Assembly (NCBI RefSeq): GCF_012584455.1
Contig: NZ_JABAEB010000007.1
Location: 186,001-250,000, forward strand
DNA length: 64,000 bases
Direction: 5' to 3'
From: Shewanella oncorhynchi
Lineage (GTDB): Bacteria; Pseudomonadota; Gammaproteobacteria; Enterobacterales; Shewanellaceae
Shown here: piece after piece, positions 30,275 to 40,709 of the stretch
Layout of the letters: each line of letters begins with the position of its first letter
Position numbering within the stretch: position 1 is the first letter of the stretch
Position numbers and translations under genes: made by a program
Notes under the pieces: model-generated
Told to the model about the DNA's origin: nothing
The model's database searches: none
The model's input: the letters and a program-made list of their open reading frames with translations, nothing else

Positions 30275-32218
30275 TTACTTAGCCTCTATGGGTTCACTGA
30301 AATACATTCCCTGCGCTGCGCCAACACCGAGGATTTGCAGTGTCTGCCACTCTTCAAAGACTTCTACCCCTTCGGCGCAGACTTGTACTTCCGTTCGATA
30401 TAAACCGCCAATCAAACTGCGGATAAATAATTGGTTTTCTGGCCGTAAATGAATATGACGCACGATGGATCTGTGTAACTTAATTAAATCAAAATGGCAT
30501 TCGCGAATGTAATAAGTACCGACAACCTGCTGACCCACATGATCGACACATAATCTCGCGCCCATTTTACGGATCATATCTAATTTAGGCTGCAACTTTT
30601 CTTGATGTTGAATAACAATATCTTCAGACACTTCGAAAATCAGTCGCGTGGTTAGATGGCGATATTCTAATAGCGTCGTTTTTAGCCATTGAGTGAAGGC
30701 TCGGCTCATTAGCGAATCCAAACTCAGATTAATACTGTATATCTGCGGCGCTGATTTCTTAACTGTTTGAGCATTCGATACGCCGTCTGCTAATTCATTC
30801 GACAATAATAACAATACCCGCTCAATAATTTGCCGTTCGACTTGCGGCATTAAGCCACATTTATTAGCCATTGGAATAAACAGTGTGGCACGGATTAACG
30901 CCCCCTGATTATCCCGAGCCCGCGTAAATATCTCTTTATGGTGCTCATTACCATCTGAATCAATTATCGGCTGGCTAAAGGGGAAAAATCGCCTTTGCAC
31001 TAATGCGTTTTCTAAAAAGCTTCGCCAACGCACTGAGCCTTTGGCAAATTCTTCATCAATCGCGCCTTTGTCATACATAAACCAATTACTATTCCCCTGT
31101 AATTGTGCCGCCCTCAAAGCCATATCGGCTTCTTCAATTAACTGAGCCGCATTATCGCCTGCGGTAAAATAAGCGCATCCGAGGTGGAAAAAGTTATCGC
31201 TATTCTCAACATCAGGCAAAGGCTGGCTTAGACATATCTTGAGTAATTTGCTGGCAAATTGATCCGCTTCAATTAAGGAGATTTGCGGCACGACTATGGC
31301 AAATTGATTATGGGAGCGACGGGCAAAAATACTATTAGCTTGAGTTTGCAGTAATTGACTTATCGCATTAACAGTCGAGTTTAATAGCTCTTTCGTCACT
31401 GCTTCACCTTGGGATTGCTGCAATAAATCCAGATCATCCATTTCTAATAAATAGATCACCCCGTGGGCAAGCATAGCCTGATTATGACTAAGGGCGTCGA
31501 GACGATTATTCAAAAAGAGTCGGTTACCAATGCGCGTTTCCGCATCAAGAAAGGTATTAGAACGGATGAATTTGTCGAAACGCCCCCGCTCCTTTTGTGC
31601 ATCCTGTAACTCTTCTAACAACTTAGTCAAAGCACGGTTAATCAGCCTTGGTTTACCATTTCCAGGGGTAGCGAGTGCTTGCTCATACTTACCTTGCAGA
31701 ATCAATCGACTGCGTAAGGCTAATTCTTCAATGCCATCGAGCTGCTGTGAAAACCATAAATAACCAAAACGCACTAAGGCAGCCACGGCTAAGATACCGA
31801 CCAACAAAATCAGAATTTCATACCAACTGAAAGTGTAATGTTCAAAGGGCTGAGTCAAGGTTAACTGCATACGCAAGCCAGATGTCGGCTCTAGCACATG
31901 GTCATACACCATCGCATTTTGCGTAGAAAGGTTGCCTTCATAGGCAAATAACACTTCATCTTTCAAGGTCAACCGAAAATTAACGGCATTGTAAGCAAGC
32001 AGCATAGGCGGTAGCCAAGCCTCTAACTCCCAATCAGGTTGGTGTTGGAACTGATCGACTAACATAGTTTCGAGTTCAGCTACTTTTTGCTGCTGAAATT
32101 TATAGGTCAGCTGCACGAAACTCATCATAGCGCTCAGCAAAAATACGAAGGCGATAGCGGCTAATGACATTAACCAAAAGCTGGTTAATTTTGTAGTTAA
32201 CATTCGGGTGAATTTCAT
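30275..32218 (-). CDS. csrD: RNase E specificity factor CsrD (MshH)
   Basis: This 647-residue protein is about the length of E. coli CsrD (646). Two membrane helices lie at about 14-34 and 132-156, followed by a HAMP-like region, a GGDEF-like domain and an EAL-like domain. Both catalytic signatures are degenerate. The GGDEF position reads near ARRSHNQFAI and the EAL position reads KEIFTRARD, so cyclase or phosphodiesterase activity is unlikely. In E. coli CsrD directs RNase E decay of CsrB/CsrC. It precedes the msh operon, as in Vibrio, where it is named mshH. Confidence 0.92.
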   Translation of the reverse strand: MKFTRMLTTKLTSFWLMSLAAIAFVFLLSAMMSFVQLTYKFQQQKVAELETMLVDQFQHQPDWELEAWLPPMLLAYNAVNFRLTLKDEVLFAYEGNLSTQNAMVYDHVLEPTSGLRMQLTLTQPFEHYTFSWYEILILLVGILAVAALVRFGYLWFSQQLDGIEELALRSRLILQGKYEQALATPGNGKPRLINRALTKLLEELQDAQKERGRFDKFIRSNTFLDAETRIGNRLFLNNRLDALSHNQAMLAHGVIYLLEMDDLDLLQQSQGEAVTKELLNSTVNAISQLLQTQANSIFARRSHNQFAIVVPQISLIEADQFASKLLKICLSQPLPDVENSDNFFHLGCAYFTAGDNAAQLIEEADMALRAAQLQGNSNWFMYDKGAIDEEFAKGSVRWRSFLENALVQRRFFPFSQPIIDSDGNEHHKEIFTRARDNQGALIRATLFIPMANKCGLMPQVERQIIERVLLLLSNELADGVSNAQTVKKSAPQIYSINLSLDSLMSRAFTQWLKTTLLEYRHLTTRLIFEVSEDIVIQHQEKLQPKLDMIRKMGARLCVDHVGQQVVGTYYIRECHFDLIKLHRSIVRHIHLRPENQLFIRSLIGGLYRTEVQVCAEGVEVFEEWQTLQILGVGAAQGMYFSEPIEAK

Positions 32219-32356
32219 CTATCCGCTATCCTGCAGGATTATTATAATTATTTGTGCGATTTTAACAGAAGTTCAACAAAAGTTGTCCGTTGATTATTCA
32301 GTAGCATAACCTAAAAGGCAACTAAGACGCTGTGACTTTAATGTCCACTTAAAAAC

Positions 32357-32384
32357 AAAAAAGAGGCTAATTAGCCTCTTTTTA
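32357..32384 (-). terminator. Intrinsic terminator after malic enzyme gene
   Basis: AAAAGAGGCTAA/TTAGCCTCTTTT is a perfect 12-bp inverted repeat with A- and T-runs on both sides. It lies about 20 bp past the malic enzyme stop codon and before csrD. Confidence 0.85.
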
Positions 32385-32404
32385 ATGTTTTTACCACTTT
32401 TAGC

Positions 32405-33649
32405 CTAGTCGGCGTATTTAGGTAAAGTGGTGATCGCAGCCACACCAGAGTCGATAGCCGCTTGTGCAACCGCACGGGCAACATTTGGCAATAAACGTGG
32501 GTCCATAGGTTTTGGCAGCACATATTCAGGGCCAAAACTCAGTGAAGTCACATTAGGATAAGCCTTCAACACACTCGCAGGCACAGGCTCTTTCGCCAGT
32601 GCAGCAATTGCATGAACTGCCGCAATTTTCATCTCATCATTAATGCAAGACGCACGCACATCCAATGCACCACGGAAAATAAACGGGAAACACAATACGT
32701 TATTCACTTGATTTGGATAGTCGCTACGACCCGTACCCATGATCAAATCACTACGTGTTGCATGAGCAAGTGCAGGTTTGATTTCAGGGTCTGGGTTAGA
32801 ACACGCAAAAATCACTGGCTTATCGGCCATCAGCGCGACTTCTTCTGCACCAATGACGTCAGGACCTGATAGACCTAAAAACACGTCTGCGCCTTTAATA
32901 ACATCAAGAAGCGTGCGTTTCTCGGTATCATTCGCAAATAGTGCTTTATATTCATTAAGATCTGTACGGCCAGAATGAATAACACCTTTAGTGTCTAGCA
33001 TGTAAATGTTGGCGCGATTCGCACCGCATTTTACCAGCATAGTCATACAAGCGATGGCAGCAGCACCCGCGCCCATACACACAAAAGTCGCGTCGCTTAT
33101 CAACTTGCCTTGAATTTCCAGCGCATTGATCATACCCGCCGCGGTCACGATTGCGGTGCCGTGTTGATCGTCATGGAATACTGGCACTTTACAACGAGCA
33201 ATCAATTCACGTTCGATAACAAAGCATTCGGGCGCTTTAATATCTTCAAGATTGATACCACCAAAAGTGTCAGCAATCGCAGCAACAGTATTAATAAATT
33301 CCTCAGGCGTATTATGCGTAATCTCAATATCTGTCGAATCGATATTCGCAAAATGCTTGAACAATAATGCTTTACCTTCCATTACAGGTTTAGAAGCCAA
33401 AGGGCCCAAATTCCCTAAACCTAAGATAGCCGTACCATTGGTAATCACGGCAACCGTATTACCTTTATTGGTATAACGATACGCATTGTCAGGATCTGCA
33501 GCGATTTCGCGTACTGGCTCAGCCACACCTGGGCTATAAGCTAGGGCGAGATCGTGACTCGTTTCGGCGGGTTTGGTAAGGCAAACTGCGGTTTTGCCTG
33601 GTATGGGAAATTCATGATAATCGAGTGCTTGTTGACGAATATCTGACAT
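32405..33649 (-). CDS. Malic enzyme (NAD(P)-dependent, without phosphotransacetylase domain)
   Basis: This 414-residue cytosolic enzyme oxidatively decarboxylates malate to pyruvate. Readable elements are SPGVAEP near residue 40, the malate/metal part VPVFHDDQHGTAIV near 160, and the nucleotide fold FVCMGAGAAAIACM near 190. It has only the malic domains, whereas E. coli MaeB carries a further ~340-residue phosphotransacetylase-like part. Cofactor choice cannot be read with certainty. It is monocistronic: a 520-bp gap lies upstream and a strong terminator downstream. Confidence 0.94.
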   Translation of the reverse strand: MSDIRQQALDYHEFPIPGKTAVCLTKPAETSHDLALAYSPGVAEPVREIAADPDNAYRYTNKGNTVAVITNGTAILGLGNLGPLASKPVMEGKALLFKHFANIDSTDIEITHNTPEEFINTVAAIADTFGGINLEDIKAPECFVIERELIARCKVPVFHDDQHGTAIVTAAGMINALEIQGKLISDATFVCMGAGAAAIACMTMLVKCGANRANIYMLDTKGVIHSGRTDLNEYKALFANDTEKRTLLDVIKGADVFLGLSGPDVIGAEEVALMADKPVIFACSNPDPEIKPALAHATRSDLIMGTGRSDYPNQVNNVLCFPFIFRGALDVRASCINDEMKIAAVHAIAALAKEPVPASVLKAYPNVTSLSFGPEYVLPKPMDPRLLPNVARAVAQAAIDSGVAAITTLPKYAD

Positions 33650-34171
33650 TTTAAAATCCTGAAATGCGACATTTATAATTGATGAGAGTAAGACCTACCA
33701 ACACACATCTAATCTCACCAAAGGGTGATGTTAATAGTCTGGCTGGTCGGGGTAAGATACGCCAATAAGGGGAATTTATAAATAAGAGATTCATAAATTT
33801 CACTTTAGCCGCCAAATAGACCCTCTAAGCTTAGTTTTATAAACTTATCTCCTATAATAAAGCTGCATTTCTTAATATGTTTTGTAGGAAACAAACATAT
33901 ATTTTGTAGTTACTGCGCTAGTTGTAGCGACTTAATCTCAAAAATGTTGGTTAAATTACAATATATGGCGACTAGCATATTTATCTTATAGTTAATTGCT
34001 ATAAATAAGTCGAATTATACACTTGAACTCTCAATACAGAATAAGTTGACGATTTATTGAGTGAAGTCGTACCAGCTAGATATGTAGAATAAGCGGAATA
34101 AAGAAAATTGACGAATAACAAAAAGCAAAAAGGCGCCATAGGCGCCTTTTCTAGAAACATTGCAATCGCAA
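33650..34171. other. AT-rich intergenic region between malic enzyme and rpmE (522 bp)
   Basis: There is no credible coding sequence here. It holds the upstream control region of the malic enzyme gene and the rpmE terminator (34127-34150). An inverted repeat ATATGTTT (33875-33882) / AAACATAT (33893-33900) lies about 230 bp from the malic enzyme start and could be an operator. Otherwise nothing was recognised. Confidence 0.5.
34127..34150 (-). terminator. Intrinsic terminator after rpmE
   Basis: AAAAGGCGCC-ATA-GGCGCCTTTT is a 10-bp perfect stem with a 3-nt loop, and a T-rich stretch follows on the minus strand. It lies about 22 bp past the rpmE stop. Confidence 0.85.
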
Positions 34172-34384
34172 TTATTTCTTTGCAAGCACTGCGAAGCGCT
34201 TGTTGAATTTGTCGATACGACCGCCGGTATCAACAACTTTTTGTGTACCAGTGTAGAATGGGTGACAAGCACCACATACGTCTAAATGCAGATCTTTACC
34301 AGCAGTAGAGTTTACTTTGATAACGTTACCACAAGTACAGTTTGCAGTGATGATAGCGTATGTTGGGTGGATACCTGGTTTCAT
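34172..34384 (-). CDS. rpmE: Ribosomal protein L31 (zinc-binding type)
   Basis: This 70-residue protein is the same size as E. coli L31. The four Cys of the zinc ribbon are present (CTC near 16-18 and CGAC near 37-40), marking the zinc-containing paralogue rather than the YkgM type. L31 bridges the ribosomal subunits. It has its own strong terminator and lies in the priA neighbourhood, as in E. coli. Confidence 0.97.
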   Translation of the reverse strand: MKPGIHPTYAIITANCTCGNVIKVNSTAGKDLHLDVCGACHPFYTGTQKVVDTGGRIDKFNKRFAVLAKK

Positions 34385-34565
34385 TGGGGTTACCTCAAAA
34401 GTGTAAGGCCATGTCGCTCTTCCAACCCGTAGTCGGACACCACATGCATGTTAATAACAATATGTTTAGGGCGCAGAATGGTACAGCATACCTACAAGGG
34501 ATACAAGTAGATTATCTGAGCGTTTGCCGGTTAATCTGTGTCTATTTTGACTTTAGTTAAGCGGC

Positions 34566-35579
34566 TTATTTTCCCGCTTCTTTAGCCTCAAATACCGCCC
34601 GCGCCTCTTTAGCATCAGAATGCTGATCCAAAATCATTTTCGAAGGACAAGATAGCACCGCATTGCTCTTGAGTGCATTGATTCTATTCTTCGAGAAAGC
34701 CACAGGATTTGCCTCGTAAATCGCCAACATAGCGCCATATACACTCACATCCCAATCCTTGGCATATCGATTAGCGATACGCCACAACGTCTCGCCAGCA
34801 AGATACGTTAACTGGCAATGTTCGGGCGTCTGTGAGGCCGTTTCAGCAATATTCTGTTTTTGCTCATTATTTGCCGTTTTCACTATTTCTGGAACCACAG
34901 TTTCAGTTGCAGCGTTTTCAACAGCCACTTTTTCAACAGCAATCGTCTCAGAGGTTTTAGCGAAGGCGTTTATCTCAGTAGCAGACGTATTTTGTTTATT
35001 CGCGGCTTCAGGAAATTTAAAGCCAGTCACCACTTCTACCGTTGGTACTTTGGATTGGGTATTTGCAGCAGTAACAACAGTCACTGCGGGCGTTACCTCT
35101 ACAAGTGGCTTTAATTCTGCCACCACTGTTACAGGCTTAATGCCCACTTTATCCGCACTTTTTGGGGCGCCCGCTGTGGTGGTATTTTTAGTGTCCGGAA
35201 CCGCTTTTGTCGTTAACGTGGCAGAGGCAGGTTTAGCCGCGCCGAATAAATTAATACTTTTGACGTCATACCATCGGTCAAGGCGATACTCTCTCACTAA
35301 GAGTTTAGCGCTGCTATCCTTCACATCTTCAACGCCAGTGAGTAAAACTAAAAAGCGATTAATCTCCTCAACCATTAACCTTTCTTCGCCGCTAGCTTGC
35401 TGCACGACAAACTCTAAGCGCGACATATCTTGATTGTCTGCGATCACATTCACCCTGAGTTTAGGGTAAGCGCCTAATTCAAACATCCGGCTATTAATGC
35501 TCACATGGGAGACTTGTGCCATGCTAGGTGCGCTGCACACCAAAGCAAGTAGACCTAATGATTTCACTATATTAGCCAT
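34566..35579 (-). CDS. Exported LysM / FimV-N-like protein
   Basis: This 337-residue protein has a signal peptide at residues 1-21 (SLGLLALVCSAPSMAQ). An N-terminal beta domain (residues 22-110) resembles the FimV N-terminal/TadE-associated region (SINSRMFELGAYPKLRVNVI). A Thr/Val/Ala-rich linker spans about 115-245, and a LysM-like segment near 260-320 (YLAGETLWRIANRYAKDWDV) resembles the peptidoglycan-binding repeat of FimV. It is much shorter than FimV and lacks its TPR end. Periplasmic, probably cell-wall associated; a role in pilus or division-site organisation is a guess. It is read divergently from priA with about 100 bp between them. Confidence 0.75.
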   Translation of the reverse strand: MANIVKSLGLLALVCSAPSMAQVSHVSINSRMFELGAYPKLRVNVIADNQDMSRLEFVVQQASGEERLMVEEINRFLVLLTGVEDVKDSSAKLLVREYRLDRWYDVKSINLFGAAKPASATLTTKAVPDTKNTTTAGAPKSADKVGIKPVTVVAELKPLVEVTPAVTVVTAANTQSKVPTVEVVTGFKFPEAANKQNTSATEINAFAKTSETIAVEKVAVENAATETVVPEIVKTANNEQKQNIAETASQTPEHCQLTYLAGETLWRIANRYAKDWDVSVYGAMLAIYEANPVAFSKNRINALKSNAVLSCPSKMILDQHSDAKEARAVFEAKEAGK

Positions 35580-35681
35580 TTATTTACTCTCAACTATCCT
35601 TGGTAAACCATCATTAGGGCTAGCCCTAGCCAGCCGCGCTGAGTACACTAAACCACATTCTTGTCTAAGACTTGCCTGCAT

Positions 35682-37877
35682 ATGTCATTGTTTGTCGAAG
35701 TTGCGTTACCTGTGCCTATGCGGCAAACCTTTAGCTACCGCGTACCCGAATCCTATCCTAGTACACCGCAAATAGGTGTGCGCGTTAAAGTTCCCTTCGG
35801 TCGTCAACAATTGATCGGGTTAGTCACAGGTATCACTGAGTCTTGCAGCTTAGCCCCAAAGCAAATTAAGTCTGTGCTCGAGTTTATCGACGATAAACCT
35901 TTACTGCCTGAATCACTTTATAAATTAACTCTTTGGGCTGCGAGATACTATTTTTGCAGCCAAGGGCAGATGCTAACCCAAGCCTTACCTGTGGCTCTGC
36001 GTAAAGGGCTCGATGCCGCGCCACAAAAAATCCAATTCTGGCAATTAACTGAAATAGGCCAAAATATTGCGCCCGAAGCGGTTAAACGCGCACCCGCACA
36101 GAAAAAACTACTCGAGTTACTCAAAACCGCCAGCTTAACCCAAGAAGAGGTTATCAGCTTAGACATCAGTAAAGCGGCGCTTAAAGCCCTAGAAGATAAA
36201 GGTTGGGTGGCACGCCATGAAAAAATTGCAGAGCTTAACCTCGACTGGCGCACCACACTCGAAATGGACGAAACGCCACATAAACTCAATAAAGAACAAG
36301 CCGTCGCCGTTGCCACTTTAAATCTGCAACAAGGATATCACTGTACTTTATTAGAAGGCATTACCGGTTCGGGTAAAACGGAAGTCTATCTTGCTGTACT
36401 CGAAGAAATCCTCAAGCAAGGCAAACAAGCGTTAATTTTAGTGCCTGAAATCGGCTTAACCCCCCAGACAATCAATCGCTTTAAGCGCCGTTTCAAAGTC
36501 AATGTTGCCATTTTGCATTCAGGGTTAACCGACAATCAGAGACTCGAAGCATGGCGCCAGGCCCGCTGTGGTCAGGCTGCAATCATTATCGGCACCCGCT
36601 CAGCATTGTTCACACCTATGGCGTATCCCGGCATCATCATACTCGATGAAGAACACGACAGTAGTTTCAAACAACAGGAAGGCGTTGGTTATCATGCCCG
36701 CGACTTGGCAGTCATGCGTGGCCATTTAGAAGCGATTCCGGTGATTTTGGGCACAGCGACGCCCTCACTCGAAAGTCTACAAAATGCCTTAAGCGGCCGT
36801 TACCATCATTTACAATTGGGTGAACGCGCAGGTGCGGCTAAAAAAGTGCGCCAAGGCATTATCGACATTAAAAATATGCCGCTGAAAGCCGGTATGTCAG
36901 TGCCGTTACTGAACGAAATCCGCCTGCATTTAGATGCAGGGAACCAAGTCTTGTTGTTTCTCAATCGCCGCGGCTTCGCACCAGCCCTGCTTTGCCACGA
37001 GTGTGGGCACTTACACGAATGCGACCGCTGCGACGCATTTTTCACAGTACATCAATCCCTTGGCGAAATTTGCTGTCACCATTGTGGCAATCAATACGCC
37101 ATCCCCAAGCAGTGTCACAAATGTGGCAGCACTATGTTGATGGGCCAAGGCATAGGCACAGAACAGCTCGCAGAAGCGCTGCAACAGGAGTTTCCGAAAC
37201 ATCCAGTAGTGCGCATCGACCGTGATACGACCCGCCTTAAAGGTTCATTAGAAACCCACTTAAATGCGATTCATAAGGGGGAATATAAAATCCTCGTCGG
37301 CACGCAAATGCTGGCTAAAGGCCATCACTTCCCTGATGTGACGCTTGTTGGGTTACTCGATGTCGATGGCGCCTTATTTAGTGCCGACTTCCGCGCACCT
37401 GAGCGTTTTGGGCAACTCTATACCCAAGTTGCAGGTCGTGCAGGGCGCGCCAGTAAACCCGGCACAGTATTATTGCAAACTCACCAGAGCGACAATCCCA
37501 TTTTGCGGGATTTGCTGCACCGCGGTTATGGCGAGTTTGCTCGCAGCCAGCTCAAAGAACGTCAACAGGCACTGCTGCCGCCAGCATGGCACATGGTGTT
37601 GGTGCGCGCCGAAGCGCATTTAGCCAGTGATGCCGATAATTTTCTCAACGCCTTCGCCGCGCTCTTGCCCCAAGATAAAGAATTTGAGGTGATTGGCCCT
37701 ATGCCCGCGCCCTTAGATAAAAAAGCTGGCAAGTTCCGTCGCCAACTCTTATTCCAAGCTAAAAACCGCAACCGTCTGCAGCAAGAGTTTGAACGTATTC
37801 ATCCGCTTGTAGAACAACTTATCGAAGCTAAACGCTGCCGATGGAGCTTAGACAGAGATCCGCAGGATCTCCTCTGA
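35682..37877 (+). CDS. priA: Primosomal replication helicase PriA
   Basis: This 3'-5' helicase restarts stalled replication forks. It has 731 residues from the ATG at 35682 (MSLFVEVALPVPMRQTFSYR), the family start; an upstream in-frame TTG would add seven. Walker A is GITGSGKTEVYL near 215, the DEAH-type box is ILDEEHDSSFK near 320, and paired zinc-binding Cys (CHECGHLHECDRC, CHHCG, CHKCG) lie near 435-480. E. coli PriA has 732 residues. It is followed by argS after 123 bp. Confidence 0.97.
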   Translation: MSLFVEVALPVPMRQTFSYRVPESYPSTPQIGVRVKVPFGRQQLIGLVTGITESCSLAPKQIKSVLEFIDDKPLLPESLYKLTLWAARYYFCSQGQMLTQALPVALRKGLDAAPQKIQFWQLTEIGQNIAPEAVKRAPAQKKLLELLKTASLTQEEVISLDISKAALKALEDKGWVARHEKIAELNLDWRTTLEMDETPHKLNKEQAVAVATLNLQQGYHCTLLEGITGSGKTEVYLAVLEEILKQGKQALILVPEIGLTPQTINRFKRRFKVNVAILHSGLTDNQRLEAWRQARCGQAAIIIGTRSALFTPMAYPGIIILDEEHDSSFKQQEGVGYHARDLAVMRGHLEAIPVILGTATPSLESLQNALSGRYHHLQLGERAGAAKKVRQGIIDIKNMPLKAGMSVPLLNEIRLHLDAGNQVLLFLNRRGFAPALLCHECGHLHECDRCDAFFTVHQSLGEICCHHCGNQYAIPKQCHKCGSTMLMGQGIGTEQLAEALQQEFPKHPVVRIDRDTTRLKGSLETHLNAIHKGEYKILVGTQMLAKGHHFPDVTLVGLLDVDGALFSADFRAPERFGQLYTQVAGRAGRASKPGTVLLQTHQSDNPILRDLLHRGYGEFARSQLKERQQALLPPAWHMVLVRAEAHLASDADNFLNAFAALLPQDKEFEVIGPMPAPLDKKAGKFRRQLLFQAKNRNRLQQEFERIHPLVEQLIEAKRCRWSLDRDPQDLL

Positions 37878-38000
37878 GTCGAGTATTTCACAATCATTTG
37901 ATAAAAAATCATCGGGAAGATAGCAATTGTTAACCACAAACGGCTAAAATATGCGGTTATTCCCTGTATTCACTCTTAAAGTTAGTGCCGATTAGAACCC

Positions 38001-39746
38001 ATGAAATCACATATCCAATCATTACTTGAACAAACTCTAGAATCCTTTAAACAACAAGGTATTGTGCCTGCTGACTTTGAAGCACGCATTCAGGTAGATC
38101 GAACCAAGGATAAGAGTCATGGCGACTTGGCAACCAACTTAGCCATGATGCTAACCAAGGTCGCAGGCAAGAATCCACGCGAATTAGCCCAACTGATCAT
38201 AGATACCTTACCGGCTTCGGCTTTTGTGGCTAAGGTTGAAATTGCAGGACCAGGCTTTATCAACTTTTTCATCAACGACAGCGCCTTAGCAGATCAACTG
38301 CAAAATGCCGTCAACGATGAGCATTTAGGCATTAAGTTACCGACACCACAAACCGTTGTTGTCGATTACTCTTCACCCAACCTCGCCAAAGAAATGCATG
38401 TAGGCCATCTACGTTCAACCATCATTGGTGACAGTGTTGTGCGTGCGTTAGAATTTTTAGGCCACAAGGTTATTCGTCAAAACCATGTGGGCGACTGGGG
38501 CACACAATTTGGTATGTTGCTGGCCTATATGGAAGAGCTGCGCGCCAAAAATGGTGAAGAAGCTCAACTTGAACTGTCTGATTTAGAAAACTTTTATCGT
38601 GCCGCTAAACTGCGTTTCGACGAATCAGCAGAATTCGCCACCCGCGCTCGTCAGTTAGTGGTTGAACTGCAATCTGGCGACGAGTATTGCAACAAACTGT
38701 GGCGCGAATTTAACGATATTTCGTTAAGCCACTGCCATGAAGTCTACGCCCGTTTAGGTGTGAGCCTGACCCGCGCCGATGTACACGGTGAAAGTGCTTA
38801 TAACGCCGATCTCGAGCAAGTGGTTAAAGATTTAGATGCCCAAGGTTTATTAACCGAAAGTAACGGCGCTAAAGTCGTATTCCAAGAAGCCTTCCGCAAC
38901 AAAGAAGGTGAGCCATTGCCTGTTATCATCCAAAAAGCCGATGGCGGCTATTTGTATGCCACCTCAGATCTTGCGGCAATGCGCTACCGCTCGAACGTGT
39001 TAAAGGCCGATCGCGTCCTGTATTTTGTTGACCTACGTCAGGCACTGCATTTCCAACAAGTCTTTAGCCTAGCGAAACTGGCTAAGTTTGTCCGTGAAGA
39101 TATGTCGTTAGAACACTTAGGTTTTGGCACTATGAACGGCGAAGATGGCCGTCCATTCAAAACCCGTAGCGGCGGTGTCGTTAAGTTAGTTGACCTGTTA
39201 GAAGAAGCCAATGTGCGCGCGCTAGAACTCGTTCGTAGCAAAAATCCTGATATGGATGAGGCCACGCTGACTGAAATTGCCCGTGTCGTTGGGATCAGCG
39301 CCGTTAAATATGCTGACTTGTCGAAAAACCGCACCAGCGATTACATTTTCAGCTTTGAACAAATGCTCAGCTTCGAAGGCAATACCGCACCTTACCTGCT
39401 GTACGCTTACACCCGTGTTGCGGGCATATTCAAGCGAGTAACCGATCTGGATCTCAGCCAAGCGAAAATCGTGCTTGAGCATGAAAAAGAGAAAGATCTG
39501 GGTAATAAGTTGGCACAGTTCGGTGAGATCCTCAATCGTGTTGTCGATAAAGGTCAGCCGCACGTACTGTGTGCTTATTTATATGAATTAGCGGGTGCTT
39601 TCTCTAGCTTCTACGAAGCTTGTCCAGTGCTTGCCGCCGATAATGATGCGCAAAAGAACAGCCGTTTATTACTCGCGCAACTGACGGCTCGTACGTTACA
39701 AAAAGGCCTAAATCTACTCGGTATTGAAACCTTAGAGCGGATGTAA
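38001..39746 (+). CDS. argS: Arginyl-tRNA synthetase
   Basis: This 581-residue class Ia synthetase charges tRNA-Arg. The N-terminal additional domain spans residues 1-110. The HIGH signature reads HVGHLRST near residue 130, after [10 protein letters not shown]. The DALR anticodon-binding domain is C-terminal (from about 455). As in most ArgRS enzymes the KMSKS motif is degenerate. The gene starts after a 123-bp gap containing AT-rich promoter-like sequence and lies 3 bp before the SPOR gene. Confidence 0.98.
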   Translation: MKSHIQSLLEQTLESFKQQGIVPADFEARIQVDRTKDKSHGDLATNLAMMLTKVAGKNPRELAQLIIDTLPASAFVAKVEIAGPGFINFFINDSALADQLQNAVNDEHLGIKLPTPQTVVVDYSSPNLAKEMHVGHLRSTIIGDSVVRALEFLGHKVIRQNHVGDWGTQFGMLLAYMEELRAKNGEEAQLELSDLENFYRAAKLRFDESAEFATRARQLVVELQSGDEYCNKLWREFNDISLSHCHEVYARLGVSLTRADVHGESAYNADLEQVVKDLDAQGLLTESNGAKVVFQEAFRNKEGEPLPVIIQKADGGYLYATSDLAAMRYRSNVLKADRVLYFVDLRQALHFQQVFSLAKLAKFVREDMSLEHLGFGTMNGEDGRPFKTRSGGVVKLVDLLEEANVRALELVRSKNPDMDEATLTEIARVVGISAVKYADLSKNRTSDYIFSFEQMLSFEGNTAPYLLYAYTRVAGIFKRVTDLDLSQAKIVLEHEKEKDLGNKLAQFGEILNRVVDKGQPHVLCAYLYELAGAFSSFYEACPVLAADNDAQKNSRLLLAQLTARTLQKGLNLLGIETLERM

Positions 39747-39749
39747 GCC

Positions 39750-40466
39750 ATGAGTAATCGCGATTATGCCAATAGAAGGCCGCAGTCGGGCGCTAAACCG
39801 CGCCCAATCCGCGCGACTCGCCCAACTCGAGCAAAGCCTTCACAATCTAAATCGGCGCCGCGTAAGAAGCTGCCGCTGACCTTGATAGGCTTTGTCATAC
39901 TCGCTGTGGGTTGTTTCGTCTATTTCCTGTCAAGCATTAAAGATAATGCTAAGCAAGAAGTGAAGCCGATACCCGCTCCAGCCAAGAAAACGGAAGTACA
40001 AGTTAAGCCTCAAGAGACAGCGGTGCTTACTCCTAAGGTCAAAGAACCTGAACGCCAAGCGGTCGTTATCCCAGTAGAGACAACTGAAACTGCTGAGCTT
40101 ATTGTTCCGCCAAAGAAGGATCCTAATGCTCTGCCACCACAACCAAAGGAAGAATGGACCTATCTCAACGAGCTTGAAAATAAGCATGTTGAGGTCGATA
40201 TTCCCGATATTGTTGCGAGCAGAACACCGATGCAATATCAGTTGCAGTGTGCTTCTTTCCGCCAAGAATCACAGGCGAACGAGATGAAAGCTGTCATCGC
40301 TTTCCAAGGTTTAGAGGCGCAAGTGAGACAAGTCGAAGGTACAACCGGCGTATGGTACAAGGTTGCTTTAGGCCCCTTCGAGCGTAAACGTGATGCAGAG
40401 CGTAAACGTCATACACTGCAAAAAGCGGGAATTAATGGTTGCCAGATTCTGGCGATTCCTAAATAA
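39750..40466 (+). CDS. ftsN: SPOR-domain cell division protein FtsN-like
   Basis: This 238-residue bitopic protein has a basic cytoplasmic head (residues 1-45), a membrane helix at about 47-65 (LTLIGFVILAVGCFVYFLSS) and a Pro/Lys/Val-rich linker. A C-terminal SPOR domain at about 160-238 (YQLQCASFRQESQANEMKAV; WYKVALGPFERKRDAER) binds denuded septal glycan. Architecture and location fit FtsN, the late divisome activator. The essential short helices are not individually identifiable, so the symbol is by architecture and by its place after priA and argS. A terminator follows. Confidence 0.85.
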   Translation: MSNRDYANRRPQSGAKPRPIRATRPTRAKPSQSKSAPRKKLPLTLIGFVILAVGCFVYFLSSIKDNAKQEVKPIPAPAKKTEVQVKPQETAVLTPKVKEPERQAVVIPVETTETAELIVPPKKDPNALPPQPKEEWTYLNELENKHVEVDIPDIVASRTPMQYQLQCASFRQESQANEMKAVIAFQGLEAQVRQVEGTTGVWYKVALGPFERKRDAERKRHTLQKAGINGCQILAIPK

Positions 40467-40500
40467 GGCTTTAGCCTACTCCTGATAGACTATTAAGAAT

Positions 40501-40540
40501 AAATAGCGGCCAGCGTTTTATCGCTCGTCGCTATTTTTTT
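40501..40540 (+). terminator. Intrinsic terminator after ftsN
   Basis: AAATAGCG (40501) pairs with CGCTATTT (ending 40536). An inner AGCG/CGCT pairing extends the hairpin, and a run of Ts follows. It lies about 35 bp past the ftsN stop. Confidence 0.75.
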
Positions 40541-40695
40541 GTCCGTATAACATGACTCACTCATTGACTCTGCCCGCCCATAAAAAGTCAGTTTTAAACA
40601 ACAACTCATTTCAAATTTGCTGATCTACTAAATTTATAACCCATTATTTGTAAACAACAAAATTCTTTATTAAGAAAGATTAATATGCAGTTTAA

Positions 40696-40709
40696 TTGAC
40701 CTAGATCAA
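40696..40709 (+). promoter_or_regulatory. FNR/EtrA-like box upstream of the small orphan gene
   Basis: TTGACCTAGATCAA differs by one base from the FNR consensus TTGATNNNNATCAA. It lies 73 nt upstream of the ATG at 40782, a distance that would suit activation with a short leader. The CRP site is related, and CRP is also an anaerobic regulator in Shewanella, so the binding protein is not decided by sequence. Confidence 0.6.

Noticed and set aside
34759-35433. 224-codon open frame on the plus strand
   Set aside because: It is antisense to the LysM/FimV-like gene, is Val/Thr/Ala-rich because that gene's linker is low-complexity, and has no ribosome site.
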